From positions 17,861 through 81,860 of the forward strand of contig CAKSLF010000008.1 of NCBI GenBank assembly GCA_934466455.1: DNA of 64,000 nt, in the 5' to 3' direction. This DNA comes from an uncultured Oscillospiraceae bacterium. GTDB taxonomy: Bacteria; Bacillota; Clostridia; Oscillospirales; Ruminococcaceae. Below, in pieces: positions 7,764 to 16,362 of the stretch (the first letter of the stretch is position 1; each line of letters opens with the position of its first letter). Both the position numbers and the translations under genes were made by a program. A model generated the notes under the pieces. It saw only the letters and a list, made by a program, of their open reading frames with translations, was not told the DNA's origin and ran no database searches.

Positions 7764-8618
7764 GTGAAGCTGAAAATTTTTATGCTGGCGTTTTGCGCCG
7801 GCTTTGCAATATTCTTTTCCGTTGCCGCAGTTTTTGTTTACCGCTATTCCGACTATGTGCAAAGCCCGGAGGAGCCATCGGCGGAGGAAGATTCCGCCCC
7901 GGCTTTTGCCGAAAAAACAGCCCTTTTGCTTATATTTGAGGAGGACGGAAAAACGGGCCCCTTTTCCGTTGTGTGCTTTGACGGAGAAAAGGGCAGGATA
8001 CCGGTAATAAGCTTTCCTGCGGAGGTTGTTTTTGAGAGTGTGCCGGGAAAAAAGACCGCCGGGGAGCTTTTTTCTTCTCTTTCAAGAAAGGACTTTTTGT
8101 CTGCGGCGGAGCGGGAGCTTGGAATAAAAATTTCCGCATGGTTTTTGTGGAACAAAGCGACCTGCGAGGAGGTTATCTCAAAGGCGGGTGCTTTTGATTA
8201 TATTCTGCCGAAGGATTTGTATTATTCCGACGGCGAGAGGTATATAAACCTCTCCGCCGGGGTGCAAAGCGTTACCGGAAAAAAGTTTTACGATATGATA
8301 ACCTATCCCGGCTTTGACCAAATCGACCGCTGCGATACCGCCTCCCGCCTTATTTCGATTTTTCTCGGAAGGCGGCTGCGCCGCTTTGCGCCGGAGGGTG
8401 CGGTGCTTTCCTCGGCGGTGTACGAAAGCACGGAAAATTCCGCCGATGCTTTTTTTCGTGCGGAGCTACACGGAATAATCGCCGGGCTTTGCTCCGAAAA
8501 AAAGCCCGTTGCAAGCCATGTTACCTGCGACCTTGAGCCTTTTGAGGAGGGCGTTTTCCGCTTTTCAAAAAGCACAAGAGAACGCTTTATAAAATATTTT
8601 CCGCCCCTTTCGGAATAG
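7764..8618 (+). CDS. Divergent LytR-CpsA-Psr (LCP)-like membrane protein
   Basis: A 284-residue protein with an N-terminal membrane anchor (residues 3-26) and an extracytoplasmic domain whose C-terminal half reads like LCP proteins. Residues about 125-195 contain AGAFDYILPKDLYYSDG, YINLSAGVQSVTGKKFYDMI and a DTASRLISIFLGRRL helix. LCP enzymes attach teichoic acids or capsule to peptidoglycan. However, the catalytic N-terminal motifs (the RSDT-type and IPRDT-type segments) are replaced by GPFSVVCF and SFPAEVVF, so activity is doubtful. The start is GTG, 8 bases after AAAGGGG within the preceding terminator hairpin. It may be a degenerate or repurposed family member. Confidence 0.55.
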   Translation: MKLKIFMLAFCAGFAIFFSVAAVFVYRYSDYVQSPEEPSAEEDSAPAFAEKTALLLIFEEDGKTGPFSVVCFDGEKGRIPVISFPAEVVFESVPGKKTAGELFSSLSRKDFLSAAERELGIKISAWFLWNKATCEEVISKAGAFDYILPKDLYYSDGERYINLSAGVQSVTGKKFYDMITYPGFDQIDRCDTASRLISIFLGRRLRRFAPEGAVLSSAVYESTENSADAFFRAELHGIIAGLCSEKKPVASHVTCDLEPFEEGVFRFSKSTRERFIKYFPPLSE

Positions 8619-8816
8619 AAAAACGCCGGGGAATTTATTTCTGCGGATACGGCGGCTGTATCTCCGCAACGCTTCTGTATATATATTTTCCCTTATCGGA
8701 AGAAAGCTTCGGCAGGGATTAAAATTTGTACAAAAAAACAACTCCGTCTGGGAAGCGACACTTCATATTGCCAACGCTCAAAACGGAGAAAAAATCTTGT
8801 ATGATATTGACCCAAT

Positions 8817-8858
8817 AAAAAAAGTGGAGAGGTCCGGAAAATCGGACACTACCTCCAC
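8817..8858 (-). terminator. Minus-strand intrinsic terminator
   Basis: On the minus strand GTGGAG and GTCCG pair with CGGAC and CTCCAC around an internal bulge, followed by TTTTTTT. It lies immediately downstream of the minus-strand promoter at 8866-8895, so the predicted transcript would be only about 45 bases. Confidence 0.65.
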
Positions 8859-8865
8859 TACGGAT

Positions 8866-8895
8866 AGTATACGCCAAAGCAGAGCAAAAAGTCAA
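8866..8895 (-). promoter_or_regulatory. Minus-strand sigma-A promoter with no gene behind it
   Basis: TTGACT, 18-base spacer, TATACT on the minus strand. The predicted start, near 8859, is directly before a hairpin terminator. Confidence 0.55.
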
Positions 8896-9005
8896 CAAAT
8901 TTCCGAAAAAAATAATGAAAAAAGTGCTATCGACGATTTGGGCAAAGTCCAATACCAGCTCCGACGGGAGGACATAAACCGCCTTAATATCCTTGAGGGG
9001 CTAAA

Positions 9006-9034
9006 GCCGATGCGGAAAAGCACCGGCTTTTTTT
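9006..9034 (+). terminator. Plus-strand terminator with no obvious gene upstream
   Basis: GCCGATGC / GCACCGGC stem (one mismatch), loop GGAAAA, then TTTTTTT. It closes a possible short transcript from the preceding intergenic region or the LCP-like gene. Confidence 0.65.
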
Positions 9035-9193
9035 GCTGCCTAAAATTTCGAGGGATAATAATTTCTTAATCTATTCTTAAAATTTTCGCTTCTTGTTTCT
9101 TAAAGATATTTTCCTTATGATGATTACAGAAAGAAAAGGCAAACTTTTTTTGATCCCTGCGGAAGCATTCTTCCGGGAAAGGAAAATATAAAT

Positions 9194-10447
9194 ATGGAAG
9201 CGTTACAGACAATAAACTTTATAATAGCGACGGTGTTTTTCCTCTGCTATGCCTACCAGTTCGCATATATCCCCCTGCAATGGTTAAAAAAAGACCCGCC
9301 CCATTGCGCCGAAAAAAAGCACCGCTTTGCCGTGCTTATCTGCGGAAGAAACGAGGAGCGGGTTATAGCAAAGCTTATCGAAAGCATACATTCCCAAACC
9401 TACGACCCCGCCTGTGTGCGCATTTTTGTAATGGCGGATAACTGCACCGATAATACTGCAAGGGTCGCTCGGAACGCCGGCGCAATCGTATATAAAAGAA
9501 ACAACCCTTTCCTTGTCGGAAAGGGCTATGCTCTTGAGGAGCTTCTCGACAACATCAAAAGAAATTATCCGAAAGGCTATTTTGACGGCTATTTTGTGTT
9601 CGACGCCGATAATGTTCTCGATAAAAACTACATAAAAGAGATGAACCGCACCTTTTGCGACGGCTACGACATAATCACAAGCTACCGCAATTCCAAAAAC
9701 TACGGAAGCAACTGGATCTCCGCCGGATACGCCCTTTGGTTTTTGCGGGAATCCCGCTATCTTAACCATGCCCGTTTTCTTCTTGGGACAAGCTGCGCCG
9801 TTTCCGGAACAGGCTTTTTCTTCAGCCAAAGGATACTCGAAAAAAACGGCGGCTGGCGTTTTCATCTCCTTACCGAAGATATAGAATTTACCGTACATAA
9901 TATTATAAACGGAGAAAAAGTCGGCTTTTGCCCCCGGGCGGTGCTCTATGACGAACAGCCGGTTTCCTTCCGCCAATCCTGCCGCCAGCGTATGCGTTGG
10001 GCAAAGGGATATATCCAAGTGTTCAAAAAATACGGTGCGGGGCTTCTTAAAGGTGCCCTTTGCGGAAGCTTTTCCTGCTTTGATATGGCGATGGCAATTA
10101 TGCCCGCCGTTGTGCTTACTGCGGTTTGCGTGCTTGTAAATTCCGTTATGGCGGTTTTGACCCTCGCTTCCGGAGGAAGCATTCTTCCGATTCTTCTTTC
10201 CGTCGGGCAAAGCGTGCTTAATATTTATCTAACCCTGTTTGCCGTCGGCGCAATCACAACGGCTACCGAATGGAAAAACATACCCGCCCCCGCATGGAAA
10301 AAGGTTTTCTATGCCTTTACCTTCCCCCTGTTTATGTTCACCTATATTCCGATTTCCTTTGCGGCACTTTTTGCCCATGTGGAATGGAAACCGATCGAGC
10401 ACAGCGTAAGCGTAAGCTGCGATGAGCTTTGGCGGCAAAGCGCATGA
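9194..10447 (+). CDS. Membrane-bound family 2 glycosyltransferase
   Basis: A 417-residue processive-type GT2 enzyme. An N-terminal membrane segment (residues 5-30) precedes the GT-A domain: VLICGRNEE, FVMADNCTDNTA, the DxD motif in VFDADNVLD (near residue 137), LLTEDIEFT (the TED base) and RQRMRW (QxxRW). Two or three membrane spans follow (about 295-400). QxxRW and the membrane spans suggest polymer synthesis or export at the membrane, similar to poly-GlcNAc or hyaluronan-type synthases; the sugar is unknown. It overlaps the next small gene by ATGA, so the two are likely co-translated. Confidence 0.9.
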   Translation: MEALQTINFIIATVFFLCYAYQFAYIPLQWLKKDPPHCAEKKHRFAVLICGRNEERVIAKLIESIHSQTYDPACVRIFVMADNCTDNTARVARNAGAIVYKRNNPFLVGKGYALEELLDNIKRNYPKGYFDGYFVFDADNVLDKNYIKEMNRTFCDGYDIITSYRNSKNYGSNWISAGYALWFLRESRYLNHARFLLGTSCAVSGTGFFFSQRILEKNGGWRFHLLTEDIEFTVHNIINGEKVGFCPRAVLYDEQPVSFRQSCRQRMRWAKGYIQVFKKYGAGLLKGALCGSFSCFDMAMAIMPAVVLTAVCVLVNSVMAVLTLASGGSILPILLSVGQSVLNIYLTLFAVGAITTATEWKNIPAPAWKKVFYAFTFPLFMFTYIPISFAALFAHVEWKPIEHSVSVSCDELWRQSA

Positions 10448-10788
10448 CGGCGCAAAGCCCTGCGGCGGGTAACGCTCCGGAATTTGACGCCGTAATCGAA
10501 AAAATACAGGAGCGCACAAAAAAGCTTTTTTTCACCGTAATTTCCGCCGCAGCCTTTGTTGCGCTGCTCTGGCTTTCCATGGGTGCGGCGGATTGCGCAA
10601 GAGTTTTTGCAAGGGGCGAAAGACCGCTTTTCTGCACAATGGAAAACGGCGTTTTCCGCGGCTTCGGCTATTCCTTTGCCATAGAAAAAATCCCGGAGAA
10701 AAGCCCCTGTGCAGAAGCAAAGCTCTTTATTTTCGGAATTGAGGCAATGCGGGAGAGGGTAACCCCCGCAAAAGCAATTTCCGAATAA
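10444..10788 (+). CDS. Small single-pass membrane protein coupled to the glycosyltransferase
   Basis: A 114-residue protein I do not recognise. One membrane span lies at about residues 30-50 (KLFFTVISAAAFVALLWLS), followed by a short extracytoplasmic part with CARVFARGERPLFCTMENG and a second Cys-containing end (EKSPCAEAKLF). The ATG overlaps the glycosyltransferase stop (ATGA), so it probably serves the same process, perhaps as an accessory subunit. The frame is open 15 bases further upstream from a TTG, but the overlap start is more natural. Confidence 0.6.
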   Translation: MTAQSPAAGNAPEFDAVIEKIQERTKKLFFTVISAAAFVALLWLSMGAADCARVFARGERPLFCTMENGVFRGFGYSFAIEKIPEKSPCAEAKLFIFGIEAMRERVTPAKAISE

Positions 10789-10873
10789 CACTCCCGGAGT
10801 GCCCGGCGGGGGTTACAGCCGGCGGATTTTTCCGCCGCCCCGCCCGCTCGCATATATAACAAAAACCAAAAAA

Positions 10874-10904
10874 CCCGGACGGAAACTCCCCGTTCGGGCT
10901 TTTT
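10874..10904 (+). terminator. Terminator of the glycosyltransferase pair
   Basis: CCCGGACGG / CCGTTCGGG stem (two G-U-type pairs) followed by CTTTTTGG. Confidence 0.7.
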
Positions 10905-10981
10905 GGTCTTAAAAAAACGGTCGTTTATTTACAAAGAGTAATATTTCGACAAATTTATACTATCCTTGGGGCTGTTTTGCA

Positions 10982-11611
10982 TTAAAGCAGCTTCTCGATA
11001 GCCGCTTTTATGTCCGAAAAGACCTCTTCTTTTGTGCGTGCGCCGTCAACGATTACAATATTGTCCCGCCCCTTCAGCATATCGAAGACTATTCCGTAGC
11101 GGCGGCGGGTTTCGGAGATAATCGCCGCATTTTCCTCATAAATTTCAAAATGGCTGCGCCCGGCACGGATGTGCTCAAGGCATTTTTCCGGGTCGAGGTC
11201 GATAAAAACGCAGATGTCCGGCTTCATAATCGAAGGGCAGTTAAGATTCATTTCTGCGACCCAATCCAAAGAGCCGCCGACGCCCTGATATGCGATTGAG
11301 GAATAATAATACCTGTCGCATACAACATCGGTGCCGCCCTCGATATATTGGCGTATTCCGCTTTTCGGGCTTACATTGTGAGCAACCCGGTCCGCAAGAA
11401 ACATTGCGGCAAGCTCGTCGCTTGTTCTCGGGTGCTCCGCACCCAAGCCGTCCCGCACCATTCCGCCAAGCCCGCTTGCGGTGGGCTCCGCCGTATGGTG
11501 GACCCTGCGCCCTTTTTCTCGAAGATATGCGGAAAGCATTTCGGACTGGGTGGTTTTTCCGCTTCCGTCAACGCCCTCGATAACTATAAAAAGCCCTCTT
11601 TTGTTTTCCAA
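10982..11611 (-). CDS. tmk: Thymidylate kinase
   Basis: Phosphorylates dTMP to dTDP for DNA synthesis. The 209 residues contain the P-loop GVDGSGKTT, the DR motif CDRYYYSSIAYQG, and FIDLDPEKCLEHIRAGR leading to the LID region. Two starts compete: GTG at 11620, which lies right against AAGAGG, and TTG at 11611, which is 8 bases from it. The spacing favours TTG (MENKRGLFIVIEG). A sigma-A promoter lies at 11653-11681. In many Firmicutes tmk neighbours holB; here it stands alone beside gdpP in the opposite direction. Confidence 0.95.
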   Translation of the reverse strand: MENKRGLFIVIEGVDGSGKTTQSEMLSAYLREKGRRVHHTAEPTASGLGGMVRDGLGAEHPRTSDELAAMFLADRVAHNVSPKSGIRQYIEGGTDVVCDRYYYSSIAYQGVGGSLDWVAEMNLNCPSIMKPDICVFIDLDPEKCLEHIRAGRSHFEIYEENAAIISETRRRYGIVFDMLKGRDNIVIVDGARTKEEVFSDIKAAIEKLL

Positions 11612-11652
11612 AACAAGCACCCTCTTATTAAAAACAAAAAATCAACGGAATA

Positions 11653-11681
11653 ATTATAACCTGCGCCGCCCTTTATGTCAA
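11653..11681 (-). promoter_or_regulatory. Sigma-A promoter for tmk
   Basis: Minus strand TTGACA, 17-base spacer, TATAAT: a perfect consensus about 40 bases before the start codon. Confidence 0.85.
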
Positions 11682-11727
11682 ATATGAAGAATAGGCTTAA
11701 AAATCCGCCGAAGAACACAAAAAAGTG

Positions 11728-11756
11728 TTGCGGGCAAAGCGGCGATTTGCTATAAT
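11728..11756 (+). promoter_or_regulatory. Sigma-A promoter for gdpP
   Basis: TTGCGG, 17-base spacer, TATAAT, about 90 bases before the gdpP ATG and back-to-back with the tmk promoter. Confidence 0.75.
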
Positions 11757-11849
11757 ATACTGTGTATATTTGCGCTTATGCGGTCAAAAACACCGAAAAG
11801 GCGTTTTTCCGCTTATATTTACAAAAAAGGAAGGGAGGTTTTTTCGGAA

Positions 11850-13829
11850 ATGAAGAAAAACCTTGACCTTATGCAGGCGGCAATAATCGTGCTTATGGTG
11901 TTTTTGTCCGCAGAGGCGGGAATTACGGCGGCTTTGGATAAAAATATATTTTTAATCGAGCTTCCGTTTGTAATCGCCGCATTGGTTTTTTCCGTAATAA
12001 GGCTTGTAACAATAAGAAAGGATTCCCGAAGATTCCTTGAATATGTGGGAGGAAGACTTGGTGCCGCAAAGGGAAACAGCCTGCTTAATTTTCCGATGGC
12101 TGTCGCCGTAATTGACGAAAGCGGCTGCATAATCTGGTGTAACGGTCTTTTCCATGACAAAATCGTAAAAAAGGACGAGGTCATCGGTCTTTCCGCAAAA
12201 ACCGTTTTCGAGGGCTTTGATTTGCAAAAAGCCCTTACCCCGGAGGGCAGCGGCGTAAAATATAAGGGAGGCTGCTATACGGTCTGCGGCTTTATGTCCG
12301 ACGCAAGAGCACCGGAAAACCTCTGTGTGCTGTATTTTGTCGACCGCACCGAGGAAAACCGCATAACAACCCTTTATAATGAAACCCGCCCGGTGGCGAT
12401 GAGCATTGTTCTTGATAACCTCGACGACCTTTTTGCAAATTGCCGGGACAGCGAGAAAAGCCGTATTATGGGCGAGGTGGAGGATCTTTTTGAAAATTTT
12501 GCGGAAAAGAACCGCGCCCTTGTAAAGCGTTACGAAAACGCAAAATATATCGTTGTTGTGGAACAGCAATACCTTGAAAAAATGGAGGAGGACCGCTTTT
12601 CCATTCTTGATAAAGCAAGAAAGATACTTACAAGCGAGGGTTTGCCCGTAACCCTTTCAATCGGCGTTGCCGGGGGAGATTATACCCTTAACCGTCTTAT
12701 GGAATTTTCCGGTCAGGCTTTGGAGATGGCTCTCGGCAGGGGCGGCGACCAGGCTGCGGTTAAGGAGCCGGGCGGCTATGAGTTCTACGGCGGGTTTGCA
12801 AAGGGAGTTGAAAAGCGCACAAAGGTAAAAACCCGTGTTGTTGCCGCCGCACTTTGCGACCTTATCGAATCAAGCGGAAATGTGCTTACAATGGGTCACC
12901 GCTTCGGTGACCTCGACTGCGTCGGCGCAGCAATCGCAATGGCGGAGGCTTGCCGTGATATGGAAAAGGATTCCCATGTTGTGGTCAATAAATCAACCTG
13001 CCTTGCAAAGCCGCTTATCGAAAAAACTGAGCAGGCGGGAGAAAGCGAGCTTTTCCTTTCGCCGGAGGCGGCAATGGAGCGTGTAACCGACGATACTCTG
13101 CTTATCATTGTTGATACTCATGTTCAAAATATTCTCGAATCAAAAGAGCTTTATGCAAAATGCCGCAATGTGGTCGTAATCGACCACCATCGCCGCATGA
13201 TGGGAAGCGTTGAAAATGCGGTTATATTCTATCATGAGCCGTACGCTTCCTCCGCTTCCGAAATGGTTACGGAGCTTTTGCAATACTTCGATTCCCGCTG
13301 CAAGGTTACAAAGGCGGAGGCGGAAGCCCTCCTTTCCGGAATTATGCTTGATACAAAGAGCTTTACCATGCGTGCCGGCGTCCGTACCTTCGAGGCGGCT
13401 GCTTTCCTTAAAAAGCAGGGTGCGGATACCGTAAGGGTAAAGGAGCTTTTCTCCGGTAGCCTTGAAAGCTATCGTCACCGTTCGGAGATTGTTTCCCGTG
13501 CGGAGATATACCGCGGCTGCGCAATCAGCTTTTCAAAGGCGTATGACGATGTCGGGCTTGTTGCGCCCCAGGCTGCGGACGAACTTCTTACAATAGAGGG
13601 CGTTGCCGCCTCTGTGGTTATGTTCAAAACTCCGGCGGGAGTTTCCTTCTCCGCAAGAAGCCTTGGCGGAATGAATGTACAGGTTATTATGGAAGCCCTC
13701 GGCGGCGGCGGTCACCAAACCATGGCGGGCGCACAAATGCCCGATGTAACCCCGCAGGAGGCTGCGGTTGCCCTTAAAAACGCAATCGACAAATATTTTG
13801 ACGACGCCGAGGGTCATGCCGACCAGTAA
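11850..13829 (+). CDS. gdpP: Cyclic-di-AMP phosphodiesterase GdpP
   Basis: Degrades c-di-AMP, the second messenger controlling potassium and wall homeostasis. At 659 residues it is the typical length. Two N-terminal membrane spans (about 8-50) are followed by a PAS-like domain (NFPMAVAVIDESGCIIWCN), a degenerate GGDEF domain (SIGVAGGDYTL replaces the catalytic loop), then DHH/DHHA1. Metal motifs are MGHRFGDLDCVG, IVDTHVQN, VVIDHHRR and C-terminal GGGGHQTMAG. The ATG at 11850 has GGGAGG 11 bases upstream; a GTG/ATG region 24 codons earlier is in frame but lacks a site. The gdpP-rplI-dnaB order is classical in Firmicutes. Confidence 0.95.
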   Translation: MKKNLDLMQAAIIVLMVFLSAEAGITAALDKNIFLIELPFVIAALVFSVIRLVTIRKDSRRFLEYVGGRLGAAKGNSLLNFPMAVAVIDESGCIIWCNGLFHDKIVKKDEVIGLSAKTVFEGFDLQKALTPEGSGVKYKGGCYTVCGFMSDARAPENLCVLYFVDRTEENRITTLYNETRPVAMSIVLDNLDDLFANCRDSEKSRIMGEVEDLFENFAEKNRALVKRYENAKYIVVVEQQYLEKMEEDRFSILDKARKILTSEGLPVTLSIGVAGGDYTLNRLMEFSGQALEMALGRGGDQAAVKEPGGYEFYGGFAKGVEKRTKVKTRVVAAALCDLIESSGNVLTMGHRFGDLDCVGAAIAMAEACRDMEKDSHVVVNKSTCLAKPLIEKTEQAGESELFLSPEAAMERVTDDTLLIIVDTHVQNILESKELYAKCRNVVVIDHHRRMMGSVENAVIFYHEPYASSASEMVTELLQYFDSRCKVTKAEAEALLSGIMLDTKSFTMRAGVRTFEAAAFLKKQGADTVRVKELFSGSLESYRHRSEIVSRAEIYRGCAISFSKAYDDVGLVAPQAADELLTIEGVAASVVMFKTPAGVSFSARSLGGMNVQVIMEALGGGGHQTMAGAQMPDVTPQEAAVALKNAIDKYFDDAEGHADQ

Positions 13830-13873
13830 AAACGGATTTTTTATCAAATATAACCCCGAAAGGAGAAAATATT

Positions 13874-14317
13874 ATGAAAGTTATATTGCTTGAGGACATC
13901 AAAGGAACGGGAAAAAAGGGCGAGCTTATAAACGCCTCCGACGGTTATGCAAGAAACTATCTTTTCCCAAAAAAGCTTGCTATGGAAGCAACCCCCCAAG
14001 CCCTTAACGAGCTTAAACAGAAGGAAGCGGCAAAGGAACGCCGCCTTGCAATAGAAAAGCAGGAGGCTCTTGACGCTGCCGCAAAAATCAAAGAAAAAAC
14101 CGTAAAAATCTCCTCCGCCGCCGGACAAAACGGAAAGCTCTTCGGTTCCGTAACCGCAGCCGATGTTGCCGAGGAAATCAAAAAGCAGTTTGGGCTTGAG
14201 GTGGACAGAAGAAAGGTTTCCCTTGAATCCGAAATAAAATCTTTCGGAACCTATAACGCCGAGGTCAAGTTCGGAAGCGGCGTTTCCGCAAAAATTTATG
14301 TTCTTGTTGCGGAATAA
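13874..14317 (+). CDS. rplI: 50S ribosomal protein L9
   Basis: The 147 residues begin MKVILLEDIKGTGKKGELIN, the universal L9 N-terminal domain, followed by the long connecting helix (ELKQKEAAKERRLAIEKQEA) and the C-terminal RNA-binding domain with GKLFGSVTAADVAEEIKKQ. It has a strong AAAGGAG ribosome site. It follows gdpP by 44 bases and probably shares its transcript. The usual gdpP-rplI-dnaB run is interrupted here by a 0.7 kb repeat island. Confidence 0.97.
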   Translation: MKVILLEDIKGTGKKGELINASDGYARNYLFPKKLAMEATPQALNELKQKEAAKERRLAIEKQEALDAAAKIKEKTVKISSAAGQNGKLFGSVTAADVAEEIKKQFGLEVDRRKVSLESEIKSFGTYNAEVKFGSGVSAKIYVLVAE

Positions 14318-15000
14318 TACGCCGCACAATCTCGGCTCCCCGGTGTAAGGTTCGCACCTCGCCGACTGTGAGCACCTCTCGGCTCCCCTGTGTAAGGGGA
14401 GCTGGCACGGCGGCTAAAGATTAAGACGCCGTGACTGAGGGGTTGTATCGGCGACAGGTTATAGCGTTTACACTTTTCACAGTTTACCCCGCTCTTTTGT
14501 AACCAAAAGAAAAGCCGTTTTTTCCCCTCGCCGTCCCCGACGGGGACCCTAACGGCGTATTTTCAATATACCTATTTCGCTCGGCTATACTGACGGCTCG
14601 CAGGCTTTTCCGCACAGAACAAAGCCGCTCTGTAAGGTAAGCGGTATACCACAACCCCCTCCGCCGCTGCGGCGGCACCTCCCCTGAAGGGGAGGTGCGG
14701 AGGCGTCGGCGGTGCGCCTCTCGGCTCCTTCGCCGTTAGCCGCTCGTGCTTCGGCTATTCGCTCTCGCACTTGCGGACAGCAGCAGCTTGCCTTTCTCGT
14801 TGTATCCGCCACCGGCGGCACTCGAAAGCCAACTGTGCAAGGGGAGCTGGCAAAACCGCAGGTTTTGACTGAGGGGTTGTATCCCCGACCGGGGATTTTA
14901 AGGCGGGCGCAATCTCTAAATCCGCACAGCCCACGGCGGAAGGCGGCATACACGCCGCCGCAATGCCTTTCGCACAAGGATATTCCAAAAAGCATAGGAA
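14318..15000. repeat. Island of palindromic intergenic repeats
   Basis: This 690-base gap between rplI and dnaB holds no credible gene. It contains at least two copies of an element with an AAGGGGAGCTGGC arm and a TGACTGAGGGGTTGT arm enclosing a variable hairpin (14381-14456 and 14831-14895). There is also a partial copy at 14318-14370, an inverted repeat CACCTCCCC/GGGGAGGTG near 14677-14698, and a small ATCCCCGACCGGGGAT hairpin at 14881-14896. Such arms recur between genes in many gut Clostridia, so this looks like a REP/MITE-type hotspot. Open frames running through it follow the repeats and lack ribosome sites. Confidence 0.7.
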
Positions 15001-15009
15001 GTGATTTTT

Positions 15010-16362
15010 TTGCCAAAAGAGAATGATATGCTTCTCGGCGTGGATATGCCGTACAGCCTTGAGGCGGAGCAAAGCGTGCTTGGCGCAGTGCTTGTGGAGC
15101 CGGGCTGCCTTTCCGAGCTTGTGGAAAAGCTTAGGGCGGAAAGCTTTTACCGCCCCCAGCACCGTGCGCTTTTTTCCGAGATGGTGCGTATGTTCACAAC
15201 CGGAGAGCCGGTGGACTTTGTAACCGTGCTTGAGGCGGCAAAGGAAGCGGAGATTTTTCCCTCCGAGCAGGAGGCAAAGGTATATCTTTCTCACCTTATG
15301 GAGATTGTTCCCTCCGTCCGCAATATTTCCGCCTATGTTGATATAATTCTTGATAAACAGCTTGTGCGCAGCCTTCTTGAAATTTCCGGCGAAATTATGT
15401 CGGAGGCAAGAGAAAGCGGTGCGGAAGGAAGGCTTCTCCTCGATTCTGCGGAGCAGCATATATACGACCTGCGCCAAGGGCGCAGCACAGCCGGGTTTGT
15501 TCCGATAAGCGAAACGATACTTTCCGCCTACGACCGGATAAATAAGCTTGCCGGTCCCGACAGAGAAAAATACCTTGGAATAAAAACCGGTTACAGTGCG
15601 GTGGACAGAAAAATAGGCGGTCTTAATAAATCCGACCTTATTCTTATCGCCGCCCGTCCCGGTATGGGCAAAACAAGCTTTGCGCTTAATATTGCGGTAA
15701 ATGTTGCAATGAAAGCAAAGCATAGGGTTGCGGTTTTTTCACTTGAAATGAGCAGCGAACAGATTACATCGAGGATCCTTTCCTGCGAGGCTCTTGTGGA
15801 AAGCAACCGCCTCCGCTCGGGAAATCTTGAGGAAAACGATTGGGTAAAGCTTGCCCAGACCGCCCAGCTTTTAAGCGGCTCCGAAATTTTTATCGACGAC
15901 ACAGCCGGAATAACAATTTCCGAGATGAAGGCGAAGCTTCGCCGTCTGCGCAGTGTTGACCTTGTTATAGTGGATTATCTTCAGCTTATGTCCTCCGGAA
16001 AACGCACGGATAACCGTGTTCAGGAGGTTTCCGAGATGACCAGAAACCTAAAGCTTATGGCAAGGGAGCTTGATGTTCCCGTAATCGTGCTTTCCCAGCT
16101 TTCCCGTGCAACGGAAAGCCGCCAGGGGCACCGCCCGATGCTTTCCGACCTGCGTGAATCCGGCTCCATTGAGCAGGATGCCGATATTGTAATGTTCCTC
16201 TATCGTGAGTCCTATTATCAGCTCCAGGAGGGTGCGCCTGCGCCGGAGCAGGATACGGTAGAGTGCATTGTTTCAAAAAACCGCCACGGCGAAACCGGAA
16301 CGGCAGTATTGCTCTGGGACGGTCGCCATACAAAGTTCTATACAATAGAGGAAGACCGATGA
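15010..16362 (+). CDS. dnaB: Replicative DNA helicase DnaB
   Basis: Hexameric helicase that unwinds the fork (called DnaC in Bacillus). The 450 residues have an N-terminal DnaB domain (SLEAEQSVLGAVL), a RecA-type core with Walker A ARPGMGKTSFALN (near residue 215), Walker B LVIVDYLQLM, and sensor motifs VIVLSQLSRATE and DLRESGSIEQDAD. Frame and ribosome site favour TTG at 15010 (8 bases after AGGAAGTG); GTG 15001 lies inside that site and ATG 15028 has only a weak one. It overlaps tilS by ATGA. Confidence 0.95.
   Translation: MPKENDMLLGVDMPYSLEAEQSVLGAVLVEPGCLSELVEKLRAESFYRPQHRALFSEMVRMFTTGEPVDFVTVLEAAKEAEIFPSEQEAKVYLSHLMEIVPSVRNISAYVDIILDKQLVRSLLEISGEIMSEARESGAEGRLLLDSAEQHIYDLRQGRSTAGFVPISETILSAYDRINKLAGPDREKYLGIKTGYSAVDRKIGGLNKSDLILIAARPGMGKTSFALNIAVNVAMKAKHRVAVFSLEMSSEQITSRILSCEALVESNRLRSGNLEENDWVKLAQTAQLLSGSEIFIDDTAGITISEMKAKLRRLRSVDLVIVDYLQLMSSGKRTDNRVQEVSEMTRNLKLMARELDVPVIVLSQLSRATESRQGHRPMLSDLRESGSIEQDADIVMFLYRESYYQLQEGAPAPEQDTVECIVSKNRHGETGTAVLLWDGRHTKFYTIEEDR

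Larger units (their letters stand above)
8619..9193. other. Intergenic stretch with a divergent promoter and two hairpins
   Basis: No convincing gene is present. An inverted repeat CTCCGT/ACGGAG (8742-8788), a minus-strand promoter plus terminator (8817-8895) and a plus-strand terminator (9006-9034) suggest small RNAs. An open frame at 8797-9069 lacks a ribosome site and runs through both hairpins. The glycosyltransferase ribosome site (GGGAAAGG) lies at the right end. Confidence 0.5.

Noticed and set aside
8797..9069. 90-codon frame downstream of the LCP-like gene
   Set aside because: Runs through two hairpins and a terminator and lacks a ribosome site; treated as intergenic.
14585..15016. 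143-codon minus-strand frame between rplI and dnaB
   Set aside because: Lies wholly in palindromic repeats, no ribosome site, and overlaps the dnaB start.
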